Below the pieces are notes generated by a model. That model was given only the letters and a program-made list of their open reading frames with translations, was not told the origin of the DNA and made no database searches. From Thiomicrorhabdus sp965602805 (GTDB taxonomy: Bacteria; Pseudomonadota; Gammaproteobacteria; Thiomicrospirales; Thiomicrospiraceae): DNA of 64,000 nucleotides. Shown piece by piece: positions 1-9,052 of this stretch; positions within the stretch are counted from its first letter, which is position 1, and every line of letters begins with the position of its first letter. Position numbers and translations under genes: made by a program. Where the stretch lies: the NCBI GenBank assembly GCA_965602805.1, contig CBFCZK010000005.1:117934-181933 (forward strand), given 5' to 3'.

Positions 1-2376
1 TAATCCAAAGGCCGACATGCCGTAAATCAAACCGAAGTTAACCGCTTTCGCACTGCGACGTTGCTCGGTGGTAACGTCCTCTAACGGTATATCAAATATT
101 TCAGCGGCAGTGGCCTGGTGAATATCACGCCCCTGAGCAAAAGCATTGAGCAAACCTTCATCGCCAGAAAGATGCGCCATGATGCGTAATTCGATTTGCG
201 AGTAATCGGCCGCGATCATGGTGTAACCAGGACGGGTAATAAACGCTTGTCGAATACGACGGCCTTCGGCGGAGCGAACCGGAATGTTCTGTAAGTTTGG
301 CTCGGTAGAAGACAAACGCCCAGTGGATGCAACGGCTTGCATATAAGAGGTATGAATACGCCCGGTATCTGGATCAATCTGCTTTGGCAGCGAGTCGGTA
401 TAGGTTGATTTCAGTTTCGCTAGGCTGCGATACTCTAAAATCAAAATAGGCATTTCATGGCCTTGCTCAGCCAGTTCGGCTAATACCGGTTCCGCAGTAG
501 AGGCTTGGCCTTTTGGGGTTTTCTTGAGAATCGGCAGTTCCAGATTCTCAAACAGAATCACCTGTAACTGTTTTGAAGAGTTAAGGTTAAATACCTCACT
601 GGCAATTAGGTGAGCTTTCTGTTCAAGTTCACCTAACTTTGCGGTGATTTCAACACTCTGTTTCGCCAACATCTCAGTATCCAGTAAGACACCATTGCGT
701 TCCATGTGCGCTAAAACAGGGACTAATGGCATCTCTATGTCGGTAAATACTTTCTTTAAACTTGGTTCTGCTTCTAATTGCTTCCAAAGTGTTTGGTGAA
801 GCTGTAGTGTGATATCGGCATCTTCGGCGGCATAAGGGCTGGCGGTTTTAATCTCGATTTGATTAAAGGTCAGCTGCTTTTTACCTTTACCGGCAATGTC
901 TTCAAAGTGGATGGTGCGGTGATTCAGGTATTTCAGCGCTAAATCATCCATATTATGACGAGTCGCAATACTGTTTAAACAGTAGGACTCAATCATGGTG
1001 TCAAACTGAATGCCTTTTAGGGTAATGCCGTGATTTTGTAGCACATGCCAATCATATTTAAGATTTTGACCACATTTAGCAACCGATTCGTCTTCTAGGA
1101 TAGGTTTTAAACGTTCTAAAACCATCTCTATATCCAGTTGATCAGGCGCGCCTTCATAGTCGTGCGCTAAGGGAATATAGCAGGCCAGGTTGTTATCATC
1201 GTTGGGGTTTTTAACCGCTAAACAGATGCCGACAATCTTGGCTTGTAGCGTGTTTAAAGAGGTGGTTTCGGTATCAATCACAAACAAGTCAGCCTGTTCA
1301 ATACGCTCAATCCAACGTTCAAACTGGGCAGGCATATAAATGGTTTCGTAGAGACCAGCACTGCTGCTGGCAGCGCTTTCTGTTGAGGTGGTCGTCGTGC
1401 CACCGGTACTCTCTGCGGGTGCTGATTTTGTGACTAGAGGCGCAGGGGCTTTAGTACCATTGGTTTTAGTGAAAGGTACTTGGCCATTCTGGATTTGCTT
1501 TAACCAGCTGTTAAATTCATATTCTGTAAACAGCTCTTGAAGACGCTCCAAATCGGCTGGATGGCGCTGAATATCTTGCAAATGCACCGGCAAATCGCAG
1601 TCTAATTTAATCTCAGTTAATCGGCGTGACAGGGCGAGTTGTTCCAAATTATTACGCAAATATTCACCAATTTTGCCACCAATCATCGGCGCATTGGCGA
1701 CCAGGTTATCTATATTGCCAAAAGCGGTTAACCATTTTACGGCGGTTTTCGGGCCACACTTAGGGATACCAGGAATGTTATCGGCGCTGTCGCCAACTAA
1801 GGCTAAATAATCGATGATTTGGTTGGGACGTACCCCAAACTTTTCAACCACGTACTCAGGGGTAGAGAAGGTATTGGTCATGGTATTGATCAAGGTGACA
1901 TGTTCATTAACCAACTGCGCTAAATCCTTATCCCCGGTCGAGATCAAGGTATTGTGCTGGGCTTCGGTCGCTTGTTGTGCAAACGTGCCCATAACATCAT
2001 CTGCTTCAACGCCATCAATCACCAATAAAGGCAGGCCTAAGGCTTTGACAATTTCGTGAATCGGCTCAATCTGGCTGCGAAGTTCATCCGGCATCGGTGG
2101 GCGATGGGCTTTATATTCTGAATACATTTTATTACGAAAGGTCGGACCCTTGGCATCAAAAATAACCGCCATTTTTTCTGGGTGATACTTTTCGAGCAAT
2201 TTGCCAAGCATATTAATCACGCCATAAATCGCGCCTGTCGCTTGGCCTTTACTGTTGGTCAGCGGCGGCATACCGTGGAATGCTCTAAATAGATAAGAGG
2301 AGCCATCCACCAAAATAAAGGGGCTTTCTGGATTCGTGATAATTTGTGGAGTCGATTCAGAATTCGATTCAGTCAT
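1..2376 (-). CDS. polA: DNA polymerase I, 5' part (gene runs off the left edge)
   Basis: Replication/repair polymerase with 5'-3' exonuclease, proofreading and polymerase domains; 792 codons are in the window and the open frame continues past base 1. My translation of the minus strand shows an N-terminal flap-nuclease domain (DGSSYLFRAFHG, VEADDVMG, then GDSADNIPGIP), a 3'-5' exonuclease domain with the acidic DTET motif intact, so proofreading is probably active, and polymerase motif A (DYSQIELRI) and motif B (RRSAKAVNFGLIYG). Motif C and roughly the last 130 residues lie outside. The ATG start at 2376 follows a weak AGGCGA ribosome site and is supported by the family-typical N-terminus. Divergent from thrB; the 150-bp gap holds a long inverted repeat. 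Confidence 0.95.
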   Translation of the reverse strand, partial: MTESNSESTPQIITNPESPFILVDGSSYLFRAFHGMPPLTNSKGQATGAIYGVINMLGKLLEKYHPEKMAVIFDAKGPTFRNKMYSEYKAHRPPMPDELRSQIEPIHEIVKALGLPLLVIDGVEADDVMGTFAQQATEAQHNTLISTGDKDLAQLVNEHVTLINTMTNTFSTPEYVVEKFGVRPNQIIDYLALVGDSADNIPGIPKCGPKTAVKWLTAFGNIDNLVANAPMIGGKIGEYLRNNLEQLALSRRLTEIKLDCDLPVHLQDIQRHPADLERLQELFTEYEFNSWLKQIQNGQVPFTKTNGTKAPAPLVTKSAPAESTGGTTTTSTESAASSSAGLYETIYMPAQFERWIERIEQADLFVIDTETTSLNTLQAKIVGICLAVKNPNDDNNLACYIPLAHDYEGAPDQLDIEMVLERLKPILEDESVAKCGQNLKYDWHVLQNHGITLKGIQFDTMIESYCLNSIATRHNMDDLALKYLNHRTIHFEDIAGKGKKQLTFNQIEIKTASPYAAEDADITLQLHQTLWKQLEAEPSLKKVFTDIEMPLVPVLAHMERNGVLLDTEMLAKQSVEITAKLGELEQKAHLIASEVFNLNSSKQLQVILFENLELPILKKTPKGQASTAEPVLAELAEQGHEMPILILEYRSLAKLKSTYTDSLPKQIDPDTGRIHTSYMQAVASTGRLSSTEPNLQNIPVRSAEGRRIRQAFITRPGYTMIAADYSQIELRIMAHLSGDEGLLNAFAQGRDIHQATAAEIFDIPLEDVTTEQRRSAKAVNFGLIYGMSAFGL

Positions 2377-2417
2377 TTTGTCGCCTGATATGGTAAAATT
2401 TGTCGCATTATTTTACC

Positions 2418-2480
2418 CTAGCAAGCTGTCGGACTTAAAAGTAAATTCACACCCATTTTTTAAATCCGATAGCTTGCTAG
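2418..2480. repeat. 20-bp inverted repeat in the polA-thrB intergenic region
   Basis: Left arm 2418-2437 and right arm 2461-2480 are reverse complements at 18 of 20 positions (CTAGCAAGCT at the outer ends) around a 23-nt loop. No T-run follows on either strand, so it is not an obvious intrinsic terminator. It could be an operator shared by polA and thrB, a leader hairpin of thrB, or a very short mobile repeat. Confidence 0.7.
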
Positions 2481-2528
2481 TGAACATCGAATTCATTATC
2501 CCTAACCAAAATTAAGAGACTTTACGTT

Positions 2529-3482
2529 ATGTCTGTCTATACAGTCGTTGAAGAAAACCAGTTAATCACCTTTTTAGAAGATTATGACGTTGGTACATTG
2601 GAGAGCTTTGAAGGCATTAGTGCTGGAATTGAGAATACCAATTATTTCGTTAATACTCGGCATAATGGCCAACTAAAACAATTTGTTTTAACGATTTTTG
2701 AACACCATACATTTGCAGAGTTACCGTACTTTTTGAATATTATGGCGTTTATGGCGGAACATAAAATTCCCACCGCGCATCCGATGCCGACCCGTTCAGA
2801 GGGTTATCTAAAAGAGTTGTGTGGTAAACCGGCTTCTTTAGTTACCCGTTTAACAGGCGGTGGCGTAGATCACCCTTCGGCTGTGCAGTGTGGTGTGATG
2901 GGTACGCAGTTGGCGCGCTTTCATCAGGCGGGTTTAGAGTACGAGCAAGTTCGTGATAATGATCGTGGTATCGATTGGATGAAATCTACCTTTGATAGCA
3001 TTTCTCAGCATTTAACTACTGAAGAACGCGATTTGATTGCCGCTGAACTGGCTTACCAAAACCAGATTGATTGGGCGCATCTGCCACAAGGCGTGATTCA
3101 TGCCGATTTGTTCTGTGATAATGCTCTGTTTGATGGCGATGAGTTGACGGGAATTATTGATCTGTACTATGCCTGTAATGCAGCGTTCTTGTACGATCTT
3201 GCGGTGATGGTGAATGATTGGTGTCGTATCAATACAGAAAACCCAGCCGATATTCATTTTGATGAGTCTAAGATTGCGACTATGTTGTTTGCCTATCAAC
3301 AACAACGTCCATTGACCGAAGCTGAGCAACAAGCCTGGCCTGCGGCATTGCGTTTGGCGGCACTGCGTTTCTTCTTGTCGCGTCTAAAAGACAAATGTAT
3401 GCCACGTGAAGGTGAGATGACACAGATTAAAGACCCGAATGTCTTTAAGCAGGTGTTATTAATTCACCAGAAAACGGCTTAA
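2529..3482 (+). CDS. thrB: Homoserine kinase (APH/choline-kinase-fold type)
   Basis: Phosphorylates L-homoserine to O-phosphohomoserine in threonine biosynthesis; cytosolic. The 317-residue length and sequence match the ThrB type built on the aminoglycoside-phosphotransferase fold, not the GHMP-type ThrB of E. coli. The catalytic HADLFCDN motif is at residues 191-198 and the metal-binding Asp follows in GIIDLYYAC (about 208-216). The ATG at 2529 gives the family-typical N-terminus (VYTVVEENQL). The gene stands alone between divergent polA and convergent 3534-5819, with no other threonine gene nearby, so it is probably monocistronic. Confidence 0.93.
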   Translation: MSVYTVVEENQLITFLEDYDVGTLESFEGISAGIENTNYFVNTRHNGQLKQFVLTIFEHHTFAELPYFLNIMAFMAEHKIPTAHPMPTRSEGYLKELCGKPASLVTRLTGGGVDHPSAVQCGVMGTQLARFHQAGLEYEQVRDNDRGIDWMKSTFDSISQHLTTEERDLIAAELAYQNQIDWAHLPQGVIHADLFCDNALFDGDELTGIIDLYYACNAAFLYDLAVMVNDWCRINTENPADIHFDESKIATMLFAYQQQRPLTEAEQQAWPAALRLAALRFFLSRLKDKCMPREGEMTQIKDPNVFKQVLLIHQKTA

Positions 3483-3533
3483 ATCTAAACTTACCCGGCC
3501 TGTTCTATCGTTAGAGTTTCACCTATGGATACG

Positions 3534-5819
3534 CTACTCCGAATCTTTCTGAGTGGTTAGGCTTTCATGATAGTAGCGATAGGTATTTCGCCCTGAATTT
3601 TTAGAGAGATAGAGTGCTTTGTCAGCCATTTTTTGAAGCGACTTAATATCCGTAGTGTCACTTGGGTAACAGCTGATACCGATGCTGGCACCGATTTGAA
3701 TGTGGTGATTTTCGATTACAAATTGGATCTTTAACTTGTCTAGGATTCGTTCAGCCAATATTCCCACCTCTTTAGGATCATGAATACCATTAAGGATAAT
3801 GGCAAATTCATCTCCTCCCAGTCTTGCAACGGTATCAGTTTCACGACAGCAAAAAACCAGTATTTCAGCGACTTTTTGTAGCAGAACATCACCCACATGA
3901 TGACCATAAGTGTCATTAACCGGCTTGAATTTATCAAGATCAATCATCATTAGACAAAACTGAGTTTTAAAACGTTTTGCCTGTTGTGTTATTTCATGCA
4001 ACCGTTGATCATATTGATGCCTGTTAGCAAGACCTGTGAGCGAGTCTGTCATGGCTAATTTTTCTATCTGTGCCTCTTTTTCTTTTCGTTCGGTAATGTC
4101 TCTAACCAGGCCTGTGATCTTAACTTCACCGGCAATCTTTATGGTATTAAGTGTGATCTCAGCAGGAAAAGTTTCCCCATTTTTTCTCAGTGCTATTTGC
4201 TCCATAGGTGAGCTTTGATCTCGAGTCGATTTTCCTTCTGAAAACGCTTTTAGGTGGCCATCATGGGCGCTTCTCTCAGGTTCAGGCATCAATAGAGAAA
4301 TGTTTTTATTAATTATTTCATGGGCTTTGTAGCCAAAGATAGTTTCAGCGCCAGGATTAAAGGTTTCTATGATGCCTTTTGCATTAATGGTAATGACGCC
4401 ATCTCGCACTGCATTTAGAACAGAACTGATGAATAATTCATCCTTCTCTGCTCTGGCCATGGCTTTTTCGGCAGACTGGCGTGCCGAGACCATTTGTCCA
4501 GACATAAACAGTGCTTTACTGGTTTGTTCTTCAGAACGATTTCTTAATCGTTCATTTTCTTTAAGCTGTTGGTGCAGTTCATTATTCGCGTTCTTTGAGA
4601 TTTCTTCTGATTCGAACAGTTTTGTGAGGTTGGCTTTAAATACAATGACCGATCGTGCCATTTGGCCAATTTCGTTTTGAGATTCATTTCCAGCGATTTC
4701 TGTATCCAGTTGATTATCCGCCAATCGCACCATATTTTTGGTGAGATTGAGAATCGGTTGAATGACATAATAACGAAGCAATATGATGGAAATCAGCGTA
4801 ATAAAAAGCAGCGTGAAAATAATGCTCAATCGGCTAAATTTGACTGTTTGCATGACAGATTCTAGCGAGGCCGTAACATAGCGGGATTGTTCGGCTATGT
4901 CCTGATTGATTGCCTGCCCTAATAACCTAAAACCTCGTAAAGCCAAAGTATCATCCACTTTGATTTTAGTATCGGAATCTTTCAGGGATATATTCTGCAG
5001 CATGATAGATTCAATTTCTTTGAGCTTATCCGAATAGTGCGAAAGGGTTATCTCAATATCATTCAGTGCGATTTTTTCTGATTCATTAATGCTGAGCTGT
5101 CGATATTGGTTAATAGAGTGTGTCGCCGCTTGGATTGTTGTTTCGATTTCGTCTCTTTGAATTGTATCTATATGGTCATCGTCATGGCTATGCGTTTTGT
5201 TATGATTGAGGATGTAATCCTTAAACTTATGAATCATACCGCCATAGCCAAGTGCGGCACGTAAGTCGGCAATAATACGAGTTTTGTTTAATTGATGATT
5301 GTTTTTTTGAGTTATTAAATTTTCATTGCGCAATAACCGTAAGCCCCGGATTGCGGGTACATCATTGAATATGATAGCGTCGTTAATTTCAGAAATACTA
5401 TGGCCGTTCGCAATCATTGATTGGATTTGAACCAATGCTTTTTGATAGTTCAAAAGTACATTAAGAATATCGTTAATGGCGGAGGCTTCACCATTCGTTA
5501 CTTCCAAGGCCTTGTACTGTTGGAGAAAGGCTTGAGCCGCAGCAAGCTGTAATTCGGCTTGGCGCTTATAGTCTTCATCAGAACGAAGTACATAGTTTTT
5601 AAGGTTATGTATCATACCCCCATAACCAATGGCTGCTCTCAACGCACCTTCAAGCCGTGCTTTTTCACTCAGATCTGTTTGATACAGTTGCCAGGTATCA
5701 TCAATCACGATAATATTTTTTTCGATAAAATAGGAGCTGGTGATTATCACAGCAGAGATAGAAAGCATAATAAGGGCAAAAATCCAGCTATAGGAAGCCA
5801 GTTTTAGATTGGAAAGCAT
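3534..5819 (-). CDS. Membrane diguanylate cyclase with duplicated periplasmic sensor, HAMP, PAS and GGDEF
   Basis: Predicted to make cyclic di-GMP in response to an extracytoplasmic signal. Order: TM1 (about 10-32); a periplasmic region made of two copies of the same unit, each containing GYGGMIH followed by K-(N/D)-Y-(V/I)-L (copies at 65-71 and 191-197, period 126) and ending in RG(L/F)RLL; TM2 (about 332-352); HAMP (353-405); coiled coil; PAS (about 467-575); GGDEF domain (590-755). The active-site GGDEF is intact at 668-672 and an RxxD inhibitory site (RETD, 659-662) lies five residues before it, so activity and product inhibition are both expected. No EAL domain. The gene is monocistronic, with a 305-bp upstream gap. 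The ligand is unknown. Confidence 0.9.
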   Translation of the reverse strand: MLSNLKLASYSWIFALIMLSISAVIITSSYFIEKNIIVIDDTWQLYQTDLSEKARLEGALRAAIGYGGMIHNLKNYVLRSDEDYKRQAELQLAAAQAFLQQYKALEVTNGEASAINDILNVLLNYQKALVQIQSMIANGHSISEINDAIIFNDVPAIRGLRLLRNENLITQKNNHQLNKTRIIADLRAALGYGGMIHKFKDYILNHNKTHSHDDDHIDTIQRDEIETTIQAATHSINQYRQLSINESEKIALNDIEITLSHYSDKLKEIESIMLQNISLKDSDTKIKVDDTLALRGFRLLGQAINQDIAEQSRYVTASLESVMQTVKFSRLSIIFTLLFITLISIILLRYYVIQPILNLTKNMVRLADNQLDTEIAGNESQNEIGQMARSVIVFKANLTKLFESEEISKNANNELHQQLKENERLRNRSEEQTSKALFMSGQMVSARQSAEKAMARAEKDELFISSVLNAVRDGVITINAKGIIETFNPGAETIFGYKAHEIINKNISLLMPEPERSAHDGHLKAFSEGKSTRDQSSPMEQIALRKNGETFPAEITLNTIKIAGEVKITGLVRDITERKEKEAQIEKLAMTDSLTGLANRHQYDQRLHEITQQAKRFKTQFCLMMIDLDKFKPVNDTYGHHVGDVLLQKVAEILVFCCRETDTVARLGGDEFAIILNGIHDPKEVGILAERILDKLKIQFVIENHHIQIGASIGISCYPSDTTDIKSLQKMADKALYLSKNSGRNTYRYYHESLTTQKDSE

Positions 5820-6124
5820 ATTTGAACCTTTTACTGATACAAATTTAATTACGGCACAATTACAACAAAGTGATTAAAAATAACCTGTTAATGGCCTTAA
5901 ATATTCGTATTATTAGCTTAACTAACGGCATGTAAGGGTTAAGTTTTTTTTACCCATACACACAAATTAAAATTTTTTTATAATAGCACAACCAGCCTTA
6001 AAATCCGCTTGGTTAAGAATGTTACCCAATTAAATTGATCATAATCAAGTTGACTTTTTTTATAGACAAAATGGTGCTCAGTTCAAGTAAATAGTGGCTT
6101 GGTGATTTAATCACTCCTTTTAAT
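5820..6124. other. Gene-free AT-rich gap, presumably holding the promoter of the diguanylate cyclase
   Basis: About 305 bp between the stop of the cation ATPase and the start of the downstream cyclase on the minus strand. It is A+T-rich with several T-runs. I see no ORF, no dispersed palindrome and no convincing hairpin. Confidence 0.5.
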
Positions 6125-8815
6125 TTACGCCTTAAAAAACCGTAAGCGAATCTGTTTTTCAGATTCAATAATGGCAAATAAGGCGATTCCGATACCGATA
6201 ATCATAATGCCTTCCATTAACGGAATAGCTTGAGTATTAAAGACACCTTGTAATATCGGCAGATAAGTAATTGCAAACTGTGCCAGCGTGACTAGGGTGA
6301 TGGCGATCCACACGGGTTTGGTGCCTTTGATACTTTGCCAAGTTAATAACATACTGTCCATATTGCGTATGTAAAGTAGATGGAAAATTTCCATAATCAC
6401 CAGGGTATTCACCGCGAGGGTTTGCGCTAATTCAGTGGAGTGACCTTGTTGAATCGCATAGCTATGGATGCCGAACACCCCCGCAACAAACAACAAAGAA
6501 ACAAATACGATGTGCCATACCAGTGTCGGGCTTAATAGCGGGCTATTGCGTGGACGCGGTGGCTGCGCCATAGTTTCTTTGCTGGTGGGTTCAAATGCCA
6601 GAGCGATGCCTAATGTGACTGCCGTCACCATATTAACCCACAAAATTTGGATGGGGGTAATCGGTAAAGAGAGGCCGATTAACAGAGCAAGAATAATAAT
6701 GGAGGCTTCACCAGCATTGGTGGGCAGTGTCCAACTAATGACTTTTTTGATATTGGCGTAAGCGGTGCGTCCTTCTCGAACAGCGGCGGCGATGGAGGCA
6801 AAATTATCATCAGCTAATACCAAGTCAGAGGCCTCCTTGGCGGCTTCACTGCCGTTTTTGCCCATGGCGATACCTGCATCAGCACGTTTAAGGGCGGGAG
6901 CATCATTGACCCCATCTCCTGTCATTGCCACGGTGAGTCCTTGCGCCTGTAGCGCCATGACTAAACGCAATTTGTGCTCTGGGCTGGTACGGGCAAAGAT
7001 ATCCGTCTCAAGGGCGATATTTGTGAGTTCAGCATCGTTAATCTTGTCGAGATCACTCCCTGTTAAGACTTTATCCGAATTTTGTAGGCCGATTTGGCGG
7101 CCAATGGCGGCAGCGGTCAGGGCGTGATCGCCAGTAATCATTTTCACACGAATGCCTGCCTGCTGGCACTCTGCCACAGCGAGTATCGCCTCCTCTCTCG
7201 GCGGATCAATCAAACCGATAATGCCTAATAGATCGACATTTTCATCCAAATCGGGCATTTCTAAAATACTATGCTCGGGCTTGACTGATTTAAGCGCAAT
7301 GGCAAGCACTCGTTGTCCTTGACTGGCGATTTGTTCAGCTTTGTGCTGCCAGTCGTTGACATTAATCGGCACGCTCTCACCATTGTCCAAGCGCTGAGTT
7401 TGACAGAGCTTAAAGAGCTGTTCTGGCGCACCTTTTATAAAGATAAAAGCATGGTTTTCATGGTCGTGGTTGAGGGTGGCCATGAATTTATGCTTGGCAT
7501 CAAATGGGATGAGATCGGTGCGTTTCCAGTGTTGGTTTTCGGAGAAGATATCCAATCCGGTCTTACCTGCAAAGGCCAGTAAAGCCCCCTCCATAGGATC
7601 GCCTTCAACAGACCACTCTTCATTCTCTCTTTGCAATTCGGCATCATTACAGAGGGTAACGGCACGGCCTAACTCGGTTAGTAAAGAATGGCTTTTAAGG
7701 GTTATAACCTTTTCAGATTGCAGAATATCGCCTATCGGTGCATAACCTACTCCGGTTATTTTAAATTCTGCTTGCGCAGTAACCAGACTGCCGACATGCA
7801 TCTCATTACGGGTTAATGTACCGGTTTTGTCGGTACAGATTACCGAAACCGAACCGATTGTTTCAATCGTTGGCAAGCTACGTATGATGGCGTTTCTTTG
7901 CGCCATGGCTTTTACGCCTACGGCCAAGGTAATGGTAAGAACTGCTGGTAATCCTTCAGGAATCGCCGCCACAGAGAGTCCTACTACGGCCATAAATAGG
8001 CTGGTAAAATCTTGCTGTTGTACAAAATAACCAAAGGCTAAGAGTAAACTGGCGAGGATGAGAATCAGCCCCGTGAGCCATTTGGCAAAGGTATTAATTT
8101 GCGAGACCAGCGGTGTCGTCAATATCTCTACGGTGGAGAGTAAACCACTGATTCGGCCTATTTCAGTCATGCCTCCGGTGGCGACTACCACCCCTTTACC
8201 TTGGCCACTGGTCACGGTTGTGCCACTGAATGCCATGCAGTGACGATCGCCTATGGCCGCTTCTAAGTTGACGGGATTAAGGCGTTTTTCAACTGGAATG
8301 GACTCTCCTGTGAGAATGGCTTCTTGTATCTGTAGGCCATGGCTTTGCAGTAAACGTAAATCGGCAGGCACCTTATCACCAGCTTCGAGTAGGACGATAT
8401 CACCTGGAACCAGTTTTTCACCGGCGATGGTATGGCGTTGCCCATCGCGTAATACTGAGGCTTGCAGGGCAAGCATGTGCCGAATAGCATCCATGGATTT
8501 TTCTGCCTTACCCTCTTGAATCAAACCAATCAAAGCATTGAGAAAAACCACTGCAAGAATCACTAGGGTATCTAAAATATGGTTTAACAGTAGAGTGGTT
8601 GTCGCTGAAGCCAATAAGACATAAATAAGAATGTTGTGGAATTGCAGTAAAAAGCGCATCAATAAACTGCGTTGCGGAGGTTGTGGCAGGCGATTACTGC
8701 CATATTCAGAAAGTCGAGATAACGCCTCAGATTCGTTCAGTCCGGTCGGGGTACTGTGCAACTTATCAAGCGCCTGTTGCGCGGGTAACGTGTGCCAGTT
8801 TTGCTCTAAATTCAT
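6125..8815 (-). CDS. P2-type cation-transporting ATPase
   Basis: Inner-membrane P-type ATPase of 896 residues, related to Ca2+/Na+-type P2 pumps. It has a cation-ATPase N-terminal domain, the actuator motif TGES (169-172), PEGLP in M4 (286-290), the phosphorylated Asp in DKTGT (329-333), and the hinge TGDGVNDAPALK. Compared with the SERCA calcium pump, the M4 Glu (IPEGLP) and the M5 NxGE are kept, but the M6 segment reads NMVTAVTL, where SERCA has NLVTDGLP. The Asp of calcium site I is therefore Ala, so one ion site is altered and the transported cation cannot be named from sequence. The start at 8815 (MNLEQNWHTLP) is family-typical. No regulator is adjacent; rluF follows upstream. Confidence 0.88.
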   Translation of the reverse strand: MNLEQNWHTLPAQQALDKLHSTPTGLNESEALSRLSEYGSNRLPQPPQRSLLMRFLLQFHNILIYVLLASATTTLLLNHILDTLVILAVVFLNALIGLIQEGKAEKSMDAIRHMLALQASVLRDGQRHTIAGEKLVPGDIVLLEAGDKVPADLRLLQSHGLQIQEAILTGESIPVEKRLNPVNLEAAIGDRHCMAFSGTTVTSGQGKGVVVATGGMTEIGRISGLLSTVEILTTPLVSQINTFAKWLTGLILILASLLLAFGYFVQQQDFTSLFMAVVGLSVAAIPEGLPAVLTITLAVGVKAMAQRNAIIRSLPTIETIGSVSVICTDKTGTLTRNEMHVGSLVTAQAEFKITGVGYAPIGDILQSEKVITLKSHSLLTELGRAVTLCNDAELQRENEEWSVEGDPMEGALLAFAGKTGLDIFSENQHWKRTDLIPFDAKHKFMATLNHDHENHAFIFIKGAPEQLFKLCQTQRLDNGESVPINVNDWQHKAEQIASQGQRVLAIALKSVKPEHSILEMPDLDENVDLLGIIGLIDPPREEAILAVAECQQAGIRVKMITGDHALTAAAIGRQIGLQNSDKVLTGSDLDKINDAELTNIALETDIFARTSPEHKLRLVMALQAQGLTVAMTGDGVNDAPALKRADAGIAMGKNGSEAAKEASDLVLADDNFASIAAAVREGRTAYANIKKVISWTLPTNAGEASIIILALLIGLSLPITPIQILWVNMVTAVTLGIALAFEPTSKETMAQPPRPRNSPLLSPTLVWHIVFVSLLFVAGVFGIHSYAIQQGHSTELAQTLAVNTLVIMEIFHLLYIRNMDSMLLTWQSIKGTKPVWIAITLVTLAQFAITYLPILQGVFNTQAIPLMEGIMIIGIGIALFAIIESEKQIRLRFFKA

Positions 8816-8972
8816 CTAAACGATCTCCTTTTGCAAACAGGTTGAATGACGTTTACTGTTGAACCCTGGATAGGCTGGGTCTATCTTTATAATACTATGA
8901 TTTTATGAGTCATTTACTAGGATTTAAAGGCTGTTTTGATTAAGGCGGGTTTTGAAGGGTTATGGGGTTTCT

Positions 8973-8984
8973 ACCAGGCCTGGT
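8973..8984. repeat. ACCAGGCCTGGT palindrome (copy 1, intergenic)
   Basis: Exact 12-bp palindrome between the start of the ATPase gene and the 3' end of rluF (both minus strand). The flanks do not extend the symmetry. See the findings on the dispersed repeat. Confidence 0.9.
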
Positions 8985-9052
8985 CACTTTGTGAAATGCG
9001 TTTAGAGAATGATTTGCGGAGGTGCGAGTGACTGGTATGCCTTGATCAGGCG

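Noticed and set aside
4108..4119. ACCAGGCCTGTG in the diguanylate cyclase gene
   Set aside because: Two mismatches at the right end and plain coding context (GLVRD of the PAS domain); not counted as a copy of the palindrome.
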